A DNA stretch of 64,000 nt from Aquirufa beregesia (GTDB taxonomy: Bacteria; Bacteroidota; Bacteroidia; Cytophagales; Spirosomataceae), in contig NZ_SEWW01000001.1 in assembly GCF_011090385.1 (NCBI RefSeq), positions 496,001 through 560,000 on the forward strand. Direction: 5' to 3'. A model generated the notes under the pieces. The model was not told the DNA's origin and ran no database searches. It saw only the letters and a list, made by a program, of their open reading frames with translations. How positions within the stretch are numbered: the stretch's first letter is position 1; each line of letters begins with the position of its first letter. Shown here in pieces: positions 8,160 through 17,563 of this stretch. The position numbers and the translations under genes are program-made.

Positions 8160-8798
8160 CTATTCAACAAATACTCCCTTTTCAGTAATTTGACCTAAAT
8201 ATCCATTTTTAAATGCATTTGGATGAGCTTTTGAAAATGATTCTGAACTATTTGCTTTATATGCATCTTCAGTTGAATAAAGTACTGCTGACACAAACCC
8301 TTCCTTCTTAATTATTTTTCTCAATGTTCTTTCTCTTTCCACTTTTGGAATCTTTTTAGAATAACTGCTTATTAATATCTCGCCAAATCTACCTTCTCCA
8401 GAATTTAGATCTACTTGAAAAAGTATCTTATAATCAGGAATATCTTTATCTTTTGACTTGTCAATTGTAGCAGTAGTACTACTTATTTCTTTATGATAAA
8501 TTCTCAACCTTTGACCATCATCTAAATATTTATAAACACTTACAACTTCTTTATTATGGAGATAAACAAGATATTCACCTTTATCTGTTCTAATTTGAAC
8601 CCTCTTTCCTTTTTCCCAATCAGGCATTTCAGAACTTGAATTTATGCTCCCAATTTCAGAATGTTGCTTTGCAAATTCTTTGACGATCGTTAGTGTTGGA
8701 TTACCTGAATTGCAGGAAATAATACCAATTACTAAAGTTGAAAGTATAAGAAATACCTTTGGGGTAAATACAAAATATTCAAATGTTTTCATTTTCAT
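8160..8798 (-). CDS. Hypothetical lipoprotein
   Basis: 212 residues, not recognised. The N-terminus has a hydrophobic segment (FLILSTLVIG) ending in IISC, a lipobox-like signal for lipid attachment at Cys 29. The remainder is hydrophilic, Lys/Ser-rich and beta-prone, with a RIYHKEIS segment near the middle and many aromatic residues near the end. It could be an inner- or outer-membrane-anchored periplasmic protein. The gene is more AT-rich than its neighbours by eye. Its upstream side carries a duplicated 17-bp repeat. Confidence 0.6.
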   Translation of the reverse strand: MKMKTFEYFVFTPKVFLILSTLVIGIISCNSGNPTLTIVKEFAKQHSEIGSINSSSEMPDWEKGKRVQIRTDKGEYLVYLHNKEVVSVYKYLDDGQRLRIYHKEISSTTATIDKSKDKDIPDYKILFQVDLNSGEGRFGEILISSYSKKIPKVERERTLRKIIKKEGFVSAVLYSTEDAYKANSSESFSKAHPNAFKNGYLGQITEKGVFVE

Positions 8799-8862
8799 TA
8801 TAAATAAGGTTTGAGATAAAATATATACAACTACAAAACTTTCAATTTAGAAATGCAAAACT

Positions 8863-8909
8863 CTAATCACTAAACCCTACTAACTAATCACTAAACCCTA
8901 ATCACTAAT
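8863..8909. repeat. Duplicated 17-bp intergenic word running into a GNAT stop codon
   Basis: CTAATCACTAAACCCTA occurs at 8863-8879 and again at 8884-8900, followed by a further CTAATCACTAATT-like partial copy. On the minus strand this reads TAGGGTTTAGTGATTAG. The last copies supply the final residues (IISD) and stop codon of the GNAT gene. Similar words occur at 50.4 kb and 56.8-57.3 kb. Confidence 0.75.
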
Positions 8910-9335
8910 TATGAGTGACATTGCTTGATGAACAATATCAGCCTCTATAAAAGTTTCACCATAAGGTATAAATCCTAAACTGGCATAGAGTGGCATGACT
9001 GTTTGCTGAGAATGTAAATAGAAGTAAGTAGCATCTGGATAAGCTATCCGAGCTGCTTGAATCATATGACGTACGATTTGACTGGCATACCCCTTTCCTC
9101 TGGCAGCTGCCAGTGTCGCGATGCGCTCCACCTTAATCCCTTTTTCTGTTTTTCGATAGCGACCTGTAGCTACAGGCTTTCCATCTTCCAATAGTAAATA
9201 ATGCTTGGCTTGCGCATCCAATTCATCAAACTCTTCAGAGGGTAAGCAGGCTTGCTCCACCACAAATACCTCAATTCGGATAGCGAAAACCTCATGTATT
9301 TCCTCCAAAGATTTGGCTTGAATGATTTCTACCAT
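8898..9335 (-). CDS. GNAT family N-acetyltransferase (ElaA-like)
   Basis: 145 residues from the ATG at 9335, chosen because it falls one base after the phoH stop and removes a Lys/Asn-rich N-terminal extension that starts at TTG. The pattern RIEVFVVEQ, then FDELDAQAKHYLL, RIATLAAARGKGYASQIV (acetyl-CoA loop) and YASLGF matches the ElaA-like GNAT group. The substrate is unknown. It is translationally coupled to phoH, so the two form an operon. The C-terminal residues are encoded by an intergenic repeat. Confidence 0.82.
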   Translation of the reverse strand: MVEIIQAKSLEEIHEVFAIRIEVFVVEQACLPSEEFDELDAQAKHYLLLEDGKPVATGRYRKTEKGIKVERIATLAAARGKGYASQIVRHMIQAARIAYPDATYFYLHSQQTVMPLYASLGFIPYGETFIEADIVHQAMSLIISD

Positions 9336-9336
9336 C

Positions 9337-10296
9337 TTATTTTTCTTGTTTTCCGTAAGCCTCAATGATTTCACGTACTAATCGGTGACGAACCACATCA
9401 GATCCATCCAATTCTACAAAAGAAATCCCAGTGATGCCTTTTAATATGTGGGCTGCTTCTCCTAAACCTGAAACTTGGTTTTTAGGCAAATCTACTTGAG
9501 ACTTATCCCCCGTGATAATGGTTTTAGATTGAATACCCATCCGCGTCAAAAACATCTTCATTTGCATGGAGGTAGTATTTTGAGCCTCATCCAACAAGAT
9601 AAACGCCTTATTTAAGGTCCGACCGCGCATGTAGGCCAAAGGAGCAATTTCGATGGTCCGATTCTCGAGATAGAATTTCAGTTTTTCCGCTGGAATCATA
9701 TCATCCAAAGCATCGTAAATTGGACGTAGGTAAGGATCTATTTTCTCTTTTAAATCTCCTGGTAAAAAACCCAAGTTTTCACCAGCCTCTACCGCTGGAC
9801 GAGTGATAATAATCTTCTTGACTTCCTTATTTTTGAGTGCTTTAACGGCTAAAGCTACTGCCGTATAAGTCTTACCAGTACCGGCGGGCCCAATGGCAAA
9901 AACTATGTCGTTTTTACTAGCTGCTTCGACTAATTTTCGTTGATTGGGTGTTTTCACTTTGATCACCAAACCTTTGGTTCCAAAAAGTAAAATGTCCTTA
10001 TCTTCCACCCAAGGAGTTTCATTTTCTTCTCCTGTTGGGTTTAAGATCAAATCGATGTAGGCCTTCATGTGATTGGCCGACAAAGAACTATGTTTTTCTA
10101 AATGCTTGATACATTGATTGACAATGGCTTCTACTAAAGAAATTTGATCATCTGAACCTCGAACTGTAATTTGATCACCACGAGCAATGATTTTTGTCTG
10201 AGGAAAGGCTTCCGTCAATAGTGTTAAGTTGGAATTTGAGACTCCGAGAAAATCAACCAGAGACACATCCGTTAAGGCAATAATTTTTTCTAACAA
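9337..10296 (-). CDS. phoH: PhoH family ATPase
   Basis: 319 residues. An N-terminal KH-like region (~20-110) precedes the P-loop ATPase domain with GPAGTGKTYTAVALA (Walker A) near residue 135, FLPGDLKEKIDPYLRPIYD, and ILLDEAQNTT (Walker B). PhoH-like proteins are RNA-associated ATPases linked to RNA metabolism and phosphate stress. No in-frame ATG precedes the aligned N-terminus, so a TTG at 10296 is the likely start. It is upstream of, and coupled to, a GNAT gene and divergent from dnaB. Confidence 0.93.
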   Translation of the reverse strand: MLEKIIALTDVSLVDFLGVSNSNLTLLTEAFPQTKIIARGDQITVRGSDDQISLVEAIVNQCIKHLEKHSSLSANHMKAYIDLILNPTGEENETPWVEDKDILLFGTKGLVIKVKTPNQRKLVEAASKNDIVFAIGPAGTGKTYTAVALAVKALKNKEVKKIIITRPAVEAGENLGFLPGDLKEKIDPYLRPIYDALDDMIPAEKLKFYLENRTIEIAPLAYMRGRTLNKAFILLDEAQNTTSMQMKMFLTRMGIQSKTIITGDKSQVDLPKNQVSGLGEAAHILKGITGISFVELDGSDVVRHRLVREIIEAYGKQEK

Positions 10297-10403
10297 GTAT
10301 GAAAAAGTTAAGGTGAAAAATATTTACTAAAATAGAGAATAATTGAAATTTAATCGGATGATTAGAATGATATTTTTATCAAAATATTGTAAAATTGTAG
10401 TCT

Positions 10404-11993
10404 ATGGAATCAAACAATCCCTCATCAATTTCTAAAAAAGCAAATTCTGGCTATAATCGTTCCAATCAACCAGCACGATTAAGTGATTTAGGCTTAGGAA
10501 AGCTTCCTCCGCAAGCGCCTGAGTTAGAAGAAGCATTATTGGGGGCTTTGATGTTGGAAAAGGAACCCTTAGCTAATGTCATTGAATTATTAAAACCTGA
10601 GACTTTTTACAAAGAAGCTCATCAAAAAATATTTCTGGCCATTCAGGGTTTATTCCAAGCCTCACAACCTGTGGATTTATTAACCGTTAACAATTATTTA
10701 AAAGTTAACGGGGATTTAGAAAAAGCAGGAGGGACTAGTTATTTAGCTCAATTGACTTCTCGCGTAAGTTCTACTTCTAACGTTGAATTTCACGCCAGGA
10801 TTATCATTGAGCAATTCATCAAACGCCAATTGATTCACGTTTCCTCAGAAATCCAGCGCTTGGCTTATGAAGATACAACCGATGTATTCCAAATTTTGGA
10901 TCGCATGGAGCAAGAATTATTTTCCATTGCTGAATCCAACATTCGAAAGAATTACGAGAGTATGTCGGACATTTTGAAAAAGGCCATTGATGAATTAGAA
11001 AAGAAACAAAAGCAAAAAAGTGGCCTTACGGGTATTCCTTCGGGCTTTACTGAATTAGACCGCCATACTTCTGGCTGGCAAAAACAAGAACTCATCATCA
11101 TTGCGGCTCGTCCAGGTATGGGTAAAACAGCCTTCGTCGTTTCCGCGTGTCGAAACGCAGCTTTGGACTTTGGACATGCAGTAGCCTTGTTCTCCCTAGA
11201 AATGAGTTCGATTCAGTTGGTCAATCGTATTGTTTCTGCCGAAGCCGAAATTGAAGCCGAAAAAATACGAAAAGGAAAATTAGAGCCGCACGAATGGCAA
11301 CAATTGCATACCAAAATTGATAAACTTTTTCAAGCACCTATCTATATAGATGATACTCCTGCTTTATCCATTTTGGAATTAAGGGCGAAATGTCGTCGAT
11401 TAAAGGCTCAAAAGAACATTGAACTCATTGTGATTGACTACTTGCAATTAATGACAGGTGATACATCTGGAAAAGGAGCAAGTGGAAACCGTGAACAAGA
11501 AATCGCTCAGATTTCCCGTGCTTTAAAGCAATTAGCGAAGGAATTGGATGTACCCGTAATTGCGCTATCTCAATTAAATCGTTCGACAGAAACTCGGGGT
11601 GGAAATAAAAAACCTCAATTATCCGACTTACGTGAATCGGGAGCCATTGAGCAAGATGCAGACCAAGTAATGTTTATCTATCGTCCTGAATACTATGGCA
11701 TTACTACGGATGAACAAGGTAATTCCATAGCGGGAATGGGAGAGATCATTATGGCTAAAAACCGTTCTGGTTCATTAGAAAATGTGTGGTTGAAATTCAT
11801 CGGTAAGTTCACCAAATATTGTGATTTAGATTTCCAACCCTTTGCGGATGGCAATGGAAATGGGGTATTTAACCTCAGTGAACTAGGGGATACTGCATCT
11901 CAATTTGAGCAAGGAAACAGCGATTCTGTCTTTAAAGGAAGTAAAATGAATTTACCTCCTGCAGATTTTGACCCTTTGAACGAACCTTTCTAG
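10404..11993 (+). CDS. dnaB: Replicative DNA helicase DnaB
   Basis: 529 residues. The N-terminal DnaB domain (PPQAPELEEALLGALM, ~37-145) and the RecA-like C-terminal domain with AARPGMGKT (Walker A, ~235-242), LFSLEMSS, VIDYLQLM (Walker B) and SDLRESGAIEQDAD (near the arginine-finger region) are all present. It unwinds DNA at the replication fork as a hexamer. Length is normal and no intein is present. The N-terminal 35 residues are Ser/Asn/Lys-rich and probably disordered. The 3' end overlaps rlmD by 4 bp. Confidence 0.97.
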   Translation: MESNNPSSISKKANSGYNRSNQPARLSDLGLGKLPPQAPELEEALLGALMLEKEPLANVIELLKPETFYKEAHQKIFLAIQGLFQASQPVDLLTVNNYLKVNGDLEKAGGTSYLAQLTSRVSSTSNVEFHARIIIEQFIKRQLIHVSSEIQRLAYEDTTDVFQILDRMEQELFSIAESNIRKNYESMSDILKKAIDELEKKQKQKSGLTGIPSGFTELDRHTSGWQKQELIIIAARPGMGKTAFVVSACRNAALDFGHAVALFSLEMSSIQLVNRIVSAEAEIEAEKIRKGKLEPHEWQQLHTKIDKLFQAPIYIDDTPALSILELRAKCRRLKAQKNIELIVIDYLQLMTGDTSGKGASGNREQEIAQISRALKQLAKELDVPVIALSQLNRSTETRGGNKKPQLSDLRESGAIEQDADQVMFIYRPEYYGITTDEQGNSIAGMGEIIMAKNRSGSLENVWLKFIGKFTKYCDLDFQPFADGNGNGVFNLSELGDTASQFEQGNSDSVFKGSKMNLPPADFDPLNEPF

Positions 11994-13411
11994 TTTTTTC
12001 TTAATCGTAGCCGTACGATATTTTCCACATGATGCGTTTGCGGAAACATATCTACTGGATGCACTACGTCCACCTCATATGCTTCATCCAACCAAGCCAA
12101 ATCACGGGCTTGCGTAGCTGGATTACAACTTACATACACTATTTTTTCGGGACGAACTTGCAGTAATTGTCGAACCACATCTTCATCCATACCAGCTCTA
12201 GGAGGGTCAGTGATGACCACTTGGGGTTTTCCATGCAAGGCTATAAAATCTTCGGTCAAAAGTTTTTTCATATCCCCTGCAAAGAAGGAAGCTGTATCAA
12301 TTTTATTATGAATGGCATTCATTTTGGCATCTTCTACAGCCATTTCCACATATTCTAATCCTACTACCTTGGCAGCATATTTAGCCAAAAATAAAGCGAT
12401 AGTTCCTGTACCTGTATACAAATCATACACCAACTCATCTCCTTGTAAATCAGCGTATTCCCTCACTAATTGATATAAACGTAAAGCTTGTTTGGCATTG
12501 GTTTGGAAAAAGGATTTCGGGCCAATCTGAAAACGCAAATCTTCCATTTGCTCTTCGATAAATGGTTTACCATGAAAACAAATGACATCCAAATCGTGGA
12601 AAGTATCATTGCCTTTTTGATTGACCACATAATTCAAAGAGCTTATCATAGGGAAATTACTTTTAAGGTAATTCATCAGCAAAGAGATTTCTTCCTCAGT
12701 GGCATAAGCAAACTGTACCACAACCATCCATTCACCAGAACTCGCATTTCGAATTATTAGGTTTCGTAAAGCGCCTTCTTGCTGATTTTTTAATTCATAA
12801 AATGAAATTCCGTTTGCTTCAGCAAAATCGCGAACACCATTTCGGATGGCATTGGAAGGATCTGGTTGTAAATAACAGTGATCAACGGGTAATATTTTAT
12901 CAAAACGGCCAGGTACGTGAAAACCCAAGGCATTCATGGAACCTAAATCTTCTTTTCCAATCTCTTCGTTAGTTAACCAGCGAGCAGAGGAAAAAGTGAA
13001 TTCCAATTTATTTCGGTAATAATAAGCCTCTTCTGAACCTAAAATAGGTTGAAATTCAGGTAATTTAACTTTAGCGATTCGCTCTAAATTATCTTTCACC
13101 TGTCGCTGTTTAAATGTCAATTGAGCATCATAAGATACGTGCTGCCACTTACATCCACCACAAACACCAAAATGATCACAAGGAGCATCTGTTCTAAAAG
13201 GGGAGAGCGCTTGGATGTTAATTGCCTGGGCTTGTTTGAATTTCTTTTTAGACTTTAGAATGCGTAAATCTGCGATATCGCCTGGGGCAACCGCACCTTG
13301 TACGAAAATAACTTCATCATTTACCTTCGCAATGCATTTGGCTTCTGCTGCGAAATCAAGGATGGTAATTTGTTCTAAGACTTGGGGGATTTTATATTTT
13401 ATGGCGCTCAT
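11990..13411 (-). CDS. rlmD: 23S rRNA (uracil-5-)-methyltransferase RlmD/RumA family
   Basis: 473 residues. A TRAM/OB domain at ~12-65 is followed by the Fe-S cysteine set C78, C84 and C87 plus a later VDHC, as in E. coli RumA. The SAM-dependent domain has YDLYTGTGTIALFLA, DPPRAGMDE and YVSCNPATQARDL with the catalytic Cys. It should methylate a uridine of 23S rRNA (or a related RNA; RlmCD and TrmA-like specificities cannot be separated by eye). It converges on dnaB with a 4-bp overlap. Confidence 0.92.
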   Translation of the reverse strand: MSAIKYKIPQVLEQITILDFAAEAKCIAKVNDEVIFVQGAVAPGDIADLRILKSKKKFKQAQAINIQALSPFRTDAPCDHFGVCGGCKWQHVSYDAQLTFKQRQVKDNLERIAKVKLPEFQPILGSEEAYYYRNKLEFTFSSARWLTNEEIGKEDLGSMNALGFHVPGRFDKILPVDHCYLQPDPSNAIRNGVRDFAEANGISFYELKNQQEGALRNLIIRNASSGEWMVVVQFAYATEEEISLLMNYLKSNFPMISSLNYVVNQKGNDTFHDLDVICFHGKPFIEEQMEDLRFQIGPKSFFQTNAKQALRLYQLVREYADLQGDELVYDLYTGTGTIALFLAKYAAKVVGLEYVEMAVEDAKMNAIHNKIDTASFFAGDMKKLLTEDFIALHGKPQVVITDPPRAGMDEDVVRQLLQVRPEKIVYVSCNPATQARDLAWLDEAYEVDVVHPVDMFPQTHHVENIVRLRLRKN

Positions 13412-13501
13412 AAGGTAAATTCTGGCACAAAAATACGGCTTTCATTTGGCTAGTCAATCAATTATGGGATAAAAGCTTAACTTTGAGATCAAATTTTGCA
13501 T

Positions 13502-14308
13502 ATGAAAAACAAAGTCGTCATCATCACAGGAGCCTCTTCAGGAATAGGAAAAGCATTAGCATTTGAATACGGAAATAAAGGAGCCCAAGTCATTATTACA
13601 GGTCGAAACGAAGCTAAGCTTGTAGAAGCTCAGGCGGAATTAGTCACATCTCAAATTGCTTGCCAAGCCATTGTTTGTGATAGTAGTTCAGAAGAACAAA
13701 CTAGAGCTATGATTGCTCAGGTAGTTCAAGAATTTGGAAGGATTGACATTTTGATTAATAATGCGGGGATTTCCATGCGTGCCATGTTTGAAAATGTAGA
13801 CCTGAAGGTTTTAAAGCAACTTATGGATATTAATTTCTGGGGAACAGTTTATGCGACTCATGCGGCTTTACCATATTTAAAGCAAAGTAAAGGAGGTATT
13901 ATTGGCATTTCATCCATCGCTGGGTACCGAGGATTACCTGTAAGAACAGGGTATTCAGCATCCAAATTCGCTATGAATGGCTTTTTAGAGGCGTTGAGAA
14001 CAGAATTATTGGAAACAGGGGTACATGTCTTAACGGCTTGTCCTGGATTTACGGCTTCCAATATCCGAAATGCCTCTTTAAACTCTGAAGGAAAAATTAC
14101 AGGAGATTCCATGCGTGATGAGGAGAAAATGATGTCGGCAGAAGAAGTAGCTCAACGAATTTATCAGGCTTTTGAACAAAAGAAAAAAACCTTGGTATTG
14201 ACATTCCAAGGAAAGCTAACTGTCTTTTTAAACAAATGGATGAATGGTTTGATGGATAGACTGGTGTATAATACCTTGAAGAAGGAGAAGGATAGCCCGC
14301 TGAAATAA
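13502..14308 (+). CDS. Short-chain dehydrogenase/reductase
   Basis: 268 residues from the ATG at 13502 (a TTG at 13496 would add two residues). Classical SDR motifs are TGASSGIGKALA (NADP-binding), NNAG, a GISSIAGYRG serine and the catalytic YSASK. The C-terminus has a KLTVFLNKWM tail that may associate with membrane. The substrate is unknown. The gene stands alone, and an inverted repeat begins at its stop codon. Confidence 0.9.
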   Translation: MKNKVVIITGASSGIGKALAFEYGNKGAQVIITGRNEAKLVEAQAELVTSQIACQAIVCDSSSEEQTRAMIAQVVQEFGRIDILINNAGISMRAMFENVDLKVLKQLMDINFWGTVYATHAALPYLKQSKGGIIGISSIAGYRGLPVRTGYSASKFAMNGFLEALRTELLETGVHVLTACPGFTASNIRNASLNSEGKITGDSMRDEEKMMSAEEVAQRIYQAFEQKKKTLVLTFQGKLTVFLNKWMNGLMDRLVYNTLKKEKDSPLK

Positions 14309-14421
14309 TGTAGAATGAAGAATGAAATTTGACCAATTTCTGTTAAATTTTAAATTTATTTAGTATTTCAATATTCTAGAAAAAGAAGCATACTAATCAT
14401 ATCAATTCTTCATTTTACATT
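14307..14421. repeat. Intergenic inverted-repeat pair beginning at the SDR stop codon
   Basis: AATGTAGAATGAAGAAT at 14307-14323 is the inverse of ATTCTTCATTTTACATT at 14405-14421 with a single mismatch over 17 bp and 81 nt between. The same vocabulary recurs at 45.4, 56.8 and 57.4 kb. The rest of the interval to 14518 holds a terminator and AT-rich sequence with no gene. Confidence 0.6.
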
Positions 14422-14426
14422 TAAAA

Positions 14427-14453
14427 GCCCTGCCCGACAATGTCAAGCAGGGC
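14427..14453 (-). terminator. Terminator hairpin for the cNMP-domain gene
   Basis: GCCCTGC (14427-14433) pairs with GCAGGGC (14447-14453), with a small inner GACA/TGTC stem. On the minus strand it is followed by TTTT, which fits the end of the transcript of the gene at 14519-14899. Confidence 0.55.
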
Positions 14454-14518
14454 AGTATAACCCTTTTAACTTACCACTCTATTTTTTTTAGAGGTTACCC
14501 TCTTAATTAAAATCACAA

Positions 14519-14899
14519 TTAATGCGGAACTAACTCCGTAAATACTGCATCAAATTCTTTACTTTTTTGTTCAAAATAAGATGAAGCAAAATCAAACTCT
14601 TGCATTAACATCAAGAAATAATTTTTTTCAAAAACTAAAAATTTAGAAGTTTGAAGAGTCTCGGCAGAAAAGGTATGTTTTTGTCCTTCCAGCACTTCTT
14701 TGATGCCTAAAAAAACAGGATTTGCATGATAAATAATACCTTCAGGAGAATTGAAAGACTTTAAAGAAATCTCACCTCCTTGAAAATAAAATACAAACTC
14801 CGCTTTCTGACCTTGACGGAACAAAAATTCGTTAGCTAAATAGTTGATTTCTATTCCGCTAGCTAGTACTTTACGTTCGGTCTCGATCATTTGATCCAT
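14519..14899 (-). CDS. Stand-alone cyclic-nucleotide-binding-domain protein
   Basis: 126 residues resembling the beta-roll sensor domain of Crp/Fnr proteins: NEFLFRQGQKAEFVFYFQGGEISL followed by a beta-strand-rich body and a C-terminal helix (YFLMLMQEFDFASSYFEQ). No helix-turn-helix domain follows, since the gene stops there. It lies divergently upstream of the cbb3 locus with about 132 bp between the starts, which suggests a link to respiratory regulation. Whether it binds a nucleotide, a metal or a partner protein is not visible. The canonical phosphate-binding Arg of CRP is not evident. Confidence 0.7.
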   Translation of the reverse strand: MDQMIETERKVLASGIEINYLANEFLFRQGQKAEFVFYFQGGEISLKSFNSPEGIIYHANPVFLGIKEVLEGQKHTFSAETLQTSKFLVFEKNYFLMLMQEFDFASSYFEQKSKEFDAVFTELVPH

Positions 14900-14948
14900 A
14901 CTTTTTAAAAATTTGTTTACGAAAGTAGATTTACTCTGGAATTAATTT

Positions 14949-14964
14949 CATGACAATGCTCATG
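14949..14964. promoter_or_regulatory. Candidate regulator palindrome upstream of the cbb3 locus
   Basis: The 16-mer with outer arms CATGA and TCATG and symmetric AT centre (CATGA-N2-AT-N2-TCATG) lies between ccoI and the divergent cNMP-domain gene. Dyads of this size are typical of Crp/Fnr-type sites. Its relation to the receiver-Crp hybrid at 23.7 kb is inference. Confidence 0.3.
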
Positions 14965-15031
14965 TTTTGTCCTGCTTTTTATCATTAACAGAGCAGCATT
15001 TTCATGGGAACTTTGAGAAAAGATTGAGTTT

Positions 15032-17563
15032 ATGATGGAACAGCCAGTCCATACCACCCTAACAAAAACAAGCTGCTTTCACTGCGGAGAGCCTTTTGTT
15101 GATGAAATCATTCAATTTCAGGAAAAGGAATTTTGCTGCCAAGGATGTAAAAATGTTTATGAACTCCTTAATGATCATGAATTAGGTACCTACTATACTT
15201 GTGATGTTAATCCAGGTATTTCTCCAAGCCATCAAAACTTTGATTATTTAAATAAGCCTGCTTTTCGAGATAAATTAATACAATTTTCAAACCAAGAAAT
15301 TTCCAAAGTCAGTTTCAACCTACCCAGTATACATTGTAGGTCATGTTTATATTTATTAGAAAATCTACATAAACTTCATGCTGGAATCATCAAAAGTCAA
15401 TTGAATTTTGGCAAAAAGGATTTAAGCATTTGGTTCAAAGAGAATGAAATTAGTTTAGGAGAACTAGCCTCCTTATTGGCTAAAATTGGTTATGAACCAC
15501 TATTATCAGAGGAATCTGAAGGAAAAGAAAAGAAAAAAAGACTTTCTCAACAAACACAACTCTTCATCAAACTAGGGGTTGCTGGCTTTTGTGCCGGCAA
15601 CATCATGCTTTTTAGTTTCCCTGAATATTTAGGCATTGAAGATGGTAGTTTAAAGAACTTATTTGGCTATTTAAATCTAGTTTTAGGCTCGGTGGCTTTA
15701 TTTTATTCTGGTTCTGATTACTTTAAAAATATTTGGGCTCACCTGAAATTGAAAAAAATCACCATCGAAATGCCCATACTTTTAGGCGTTATGGTGGGTT
15801 ATTCTCGAAGTGTTTATGAAATTTTAAGTCATACTGGAGCTGGATACATGGATTCCGTATCTGGCCTTTTATTTTTCTTATTGGTAGGTAAATGGTTTCA
15901 ACAAAAATCCTTTGATTTTTTATCCTTTGAAAGAAAATATACCTCGTACTTCCCATTGGTTATCACCAAAATCATTGAAGGAATTGAAGAAACGGCACCT
16001 TTAAGTGAAATTAAAGTAGGTGACCGTTTGCGTATTCGCAATGAAGAGATCATTCCTGCCGATGCGATTTTGATGAAGGGAAAAAGTAACATGGATTATA
16101 GTTTTGTTACGGGAGAAAGCGAGTGGGTTCCCATCCAATCAGGGAATTTAATTTATGCTGGAGGGAAGCATCATGGGGAAATGATTGAAATTGAAGTCAA
16201 AAAAGACCTTCAACAGAGTCATTTAACCCAGTTATGGGAACAGCAAGCATTTAAAGATCCTAGTTTAAAAATGGAAAACTGGGAGAATTTTGCCAATCAA
16301 GTAGGTATCTATTTTACGATTGGATTAATTACTCTAGCTAGTATAGTTGCCGCTTATTGGATACAAGTTGACCCTAGTAAATGGCAGAATTCGGTGGTCA
16401 GTATTTTGGTCATTGCTTGTCCTTGTGCCTTGGCTATTTCCTATCCATTTGCCCTAGGTCATGGCGTAAGATGGCTTTCTAAATTCCAATTATATGTTAA
16501 GGATATTCAGGCCTTAGAACGCATGGGGCAGGTTGATACTTTAGTATTTGATAAAACGGGTACGTTAACCTTGGCAAAATCGGAAGCACCTAAAAGTCAT
16601 TTAAATCGACATATCAGCGAACAAGAATTAGATCTCTTGTATTCATTGTCAGTACAGTCTACGCATCCACTTTCTCGTCGACTTTGTGCCTATACACAGA
16701 GCTTGGGTCCAAGGAATTTGGTGAAATTATCTGAATTCAAAGAAATACCTGGTAAAGGATTAGAAGCGAAGTGGGGAAAGATTATCCTAAAACTGGGATC
16801 TGCAACATTTTTAGGCATCGCCTTTAACTCGCCTCAGGATTTCTATTCTTCTGAATCTCAATTATTTATACAAATAGGTGAGGAGCCTTTAGGATATTGG
16901 GATTTCCCTTGGGAAAATAGAGAAGGGGTAGAGTTCATGTTAAGAAAATTACAGCATCATTATGATGTGTATTTGGTCTCAGGAGATAAATCCAATCATG
17001 CTACTAGTTTAAAAGATTGGTTTTCAGAGGAAGGCCACATGAAGTTTGAGTGTAGTCCTATGGAAAAAATGGAATTCATACGGGAATTACAAGCCAAGGG
17101 AAAGAAAGTTATGATGGTAGGAGATGGATTAAATGATGCGGGAGCATTGCAACAGGCTCATGTAGGGATAGCCGTTTCTGATGACCATTTGCATTTTACA
17201 CCTGCGAGTGATGCTATTTTACAAGGCCGTTCGCTAAGTCGTTTACCTGAATTTTTGCAATTTTCAAAAAAGGCTATTACTTTGATAAAAATGAGTTTCT
17301 TAGTATCATTGGTATATAATGCCATAGGGTTAAGTTTTGCGGTACAGGGTAATTTATCTCCATTAGTGGCAGCTATCTTAATGCCTGTTAATTCAATCAG
17401 TATGTTGATTATAGCTACTTGGGGAATGAATATCTATGGAAAGCAAATTAAAAACAAATTGAAATCATATACAGTCCAGTATATAGCTGAGGAAAATCAT
17501 ATTTTAGGCAAGGATATAAAAAGATCTTTACGGAGTATTTGTTCCATTCCTGTGTTCTTTTAA
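15032..17563 (+). CDS. ccoI: Copper-transporting P-type ATPase of cbb3 oxidase biogenesis (CcoI/FixI)
   Basis: 843 residues. An N-terminal Cys cluster (C15xxC18, then FCCQGC) precedes an HMA-like domain with C102-R-S-C105. Membrane helices, the TGES-like actuator motif (VTGESEWVP), the copper-site C463-P-C465, the phosphorylation loop D507KTGT, HPLSR and VGDGLNDAGAL follow. CcoI supplies copper to CcoN during cbb3 assembly at the inner membrane. It starts the cco operon. The last codons (PVFF) and the stop lie in the first unit of a tandem repeat. Confidence 0.93.
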   Translation: MMEQPVHTTLTKTSCFHCGEPFVDEIIQFQEKEFCCQGCKNVYELLNDHELGTYYTCDVNPGISPSHQNFDYLNKPAFRDKLIQFSNQEISKVSFNLPSIHCRSCLYLLENLHKLHAGIIKSQLNFGKKDLSIWFKENEISLGELASLLAKIGYEPLLSEESEGKEKKKRLSQQTQLFIKLGVAGFCAGNIMLFSFPEYLGIEDGSLKNLFGYLNLVLGSVALFYSGSDYFKNIWAHLKLKKITIEMPILLGVMVGYSRSVYEILSHTGAGYMDSVSGLLFFLLVGKWFQQKSFDFLSFERKYTSYFPLVITKIIEGIEETAPLSEIKVGDRLRIRNEEIIPADAILMKGKSNMDYSFVTGESEWVPIQSGNLIYAGGKHHGEMIEIEVKKDLQQSHLTQLWEQQAFKDPSLKMENWENFANQVGIYFTIGLITLASIVAAYWIQVDPSKWQNSVVSILVIACPCALAISYPFALGHGVRWLSKFQLYVKDIQALERMGQVDTLVFDKTGTLTLAKSEAPKSHLNRHISEQELDLLYSLSVQSTHPLSRRLCAYTQSLGPRNLVKLSEFKEIPGKGLEAKWGKIILKLGSATFLGIAFNSPQDFYSSESQLFIQIGEEPLGYWDFPWENREGVEFMLRKLQHHYDVYLVSGDKSNHATSLKDWFSEEGHMKFECSPMEKMEFIRELQAKGKKVMMVGDGLNDAGALQQAHVGIAVSDDHLHFTPASDAILQGRSLSRLPEFLQFSKKAITLIKMSFLVSLVYNAIGLSFAVQGNLSPLVAAILMPVNSISMLIIATWGMNIYGKQIKNKLKSYTVQYIAEENHILGKDIKRSLRSICSIPVFF

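Noticed and set aside
8863-8909. CRISPR-like array of repeats
   Set aside because: The unit spacing is irregular, there are no spacers of uniform length and no cas genes are in the window.
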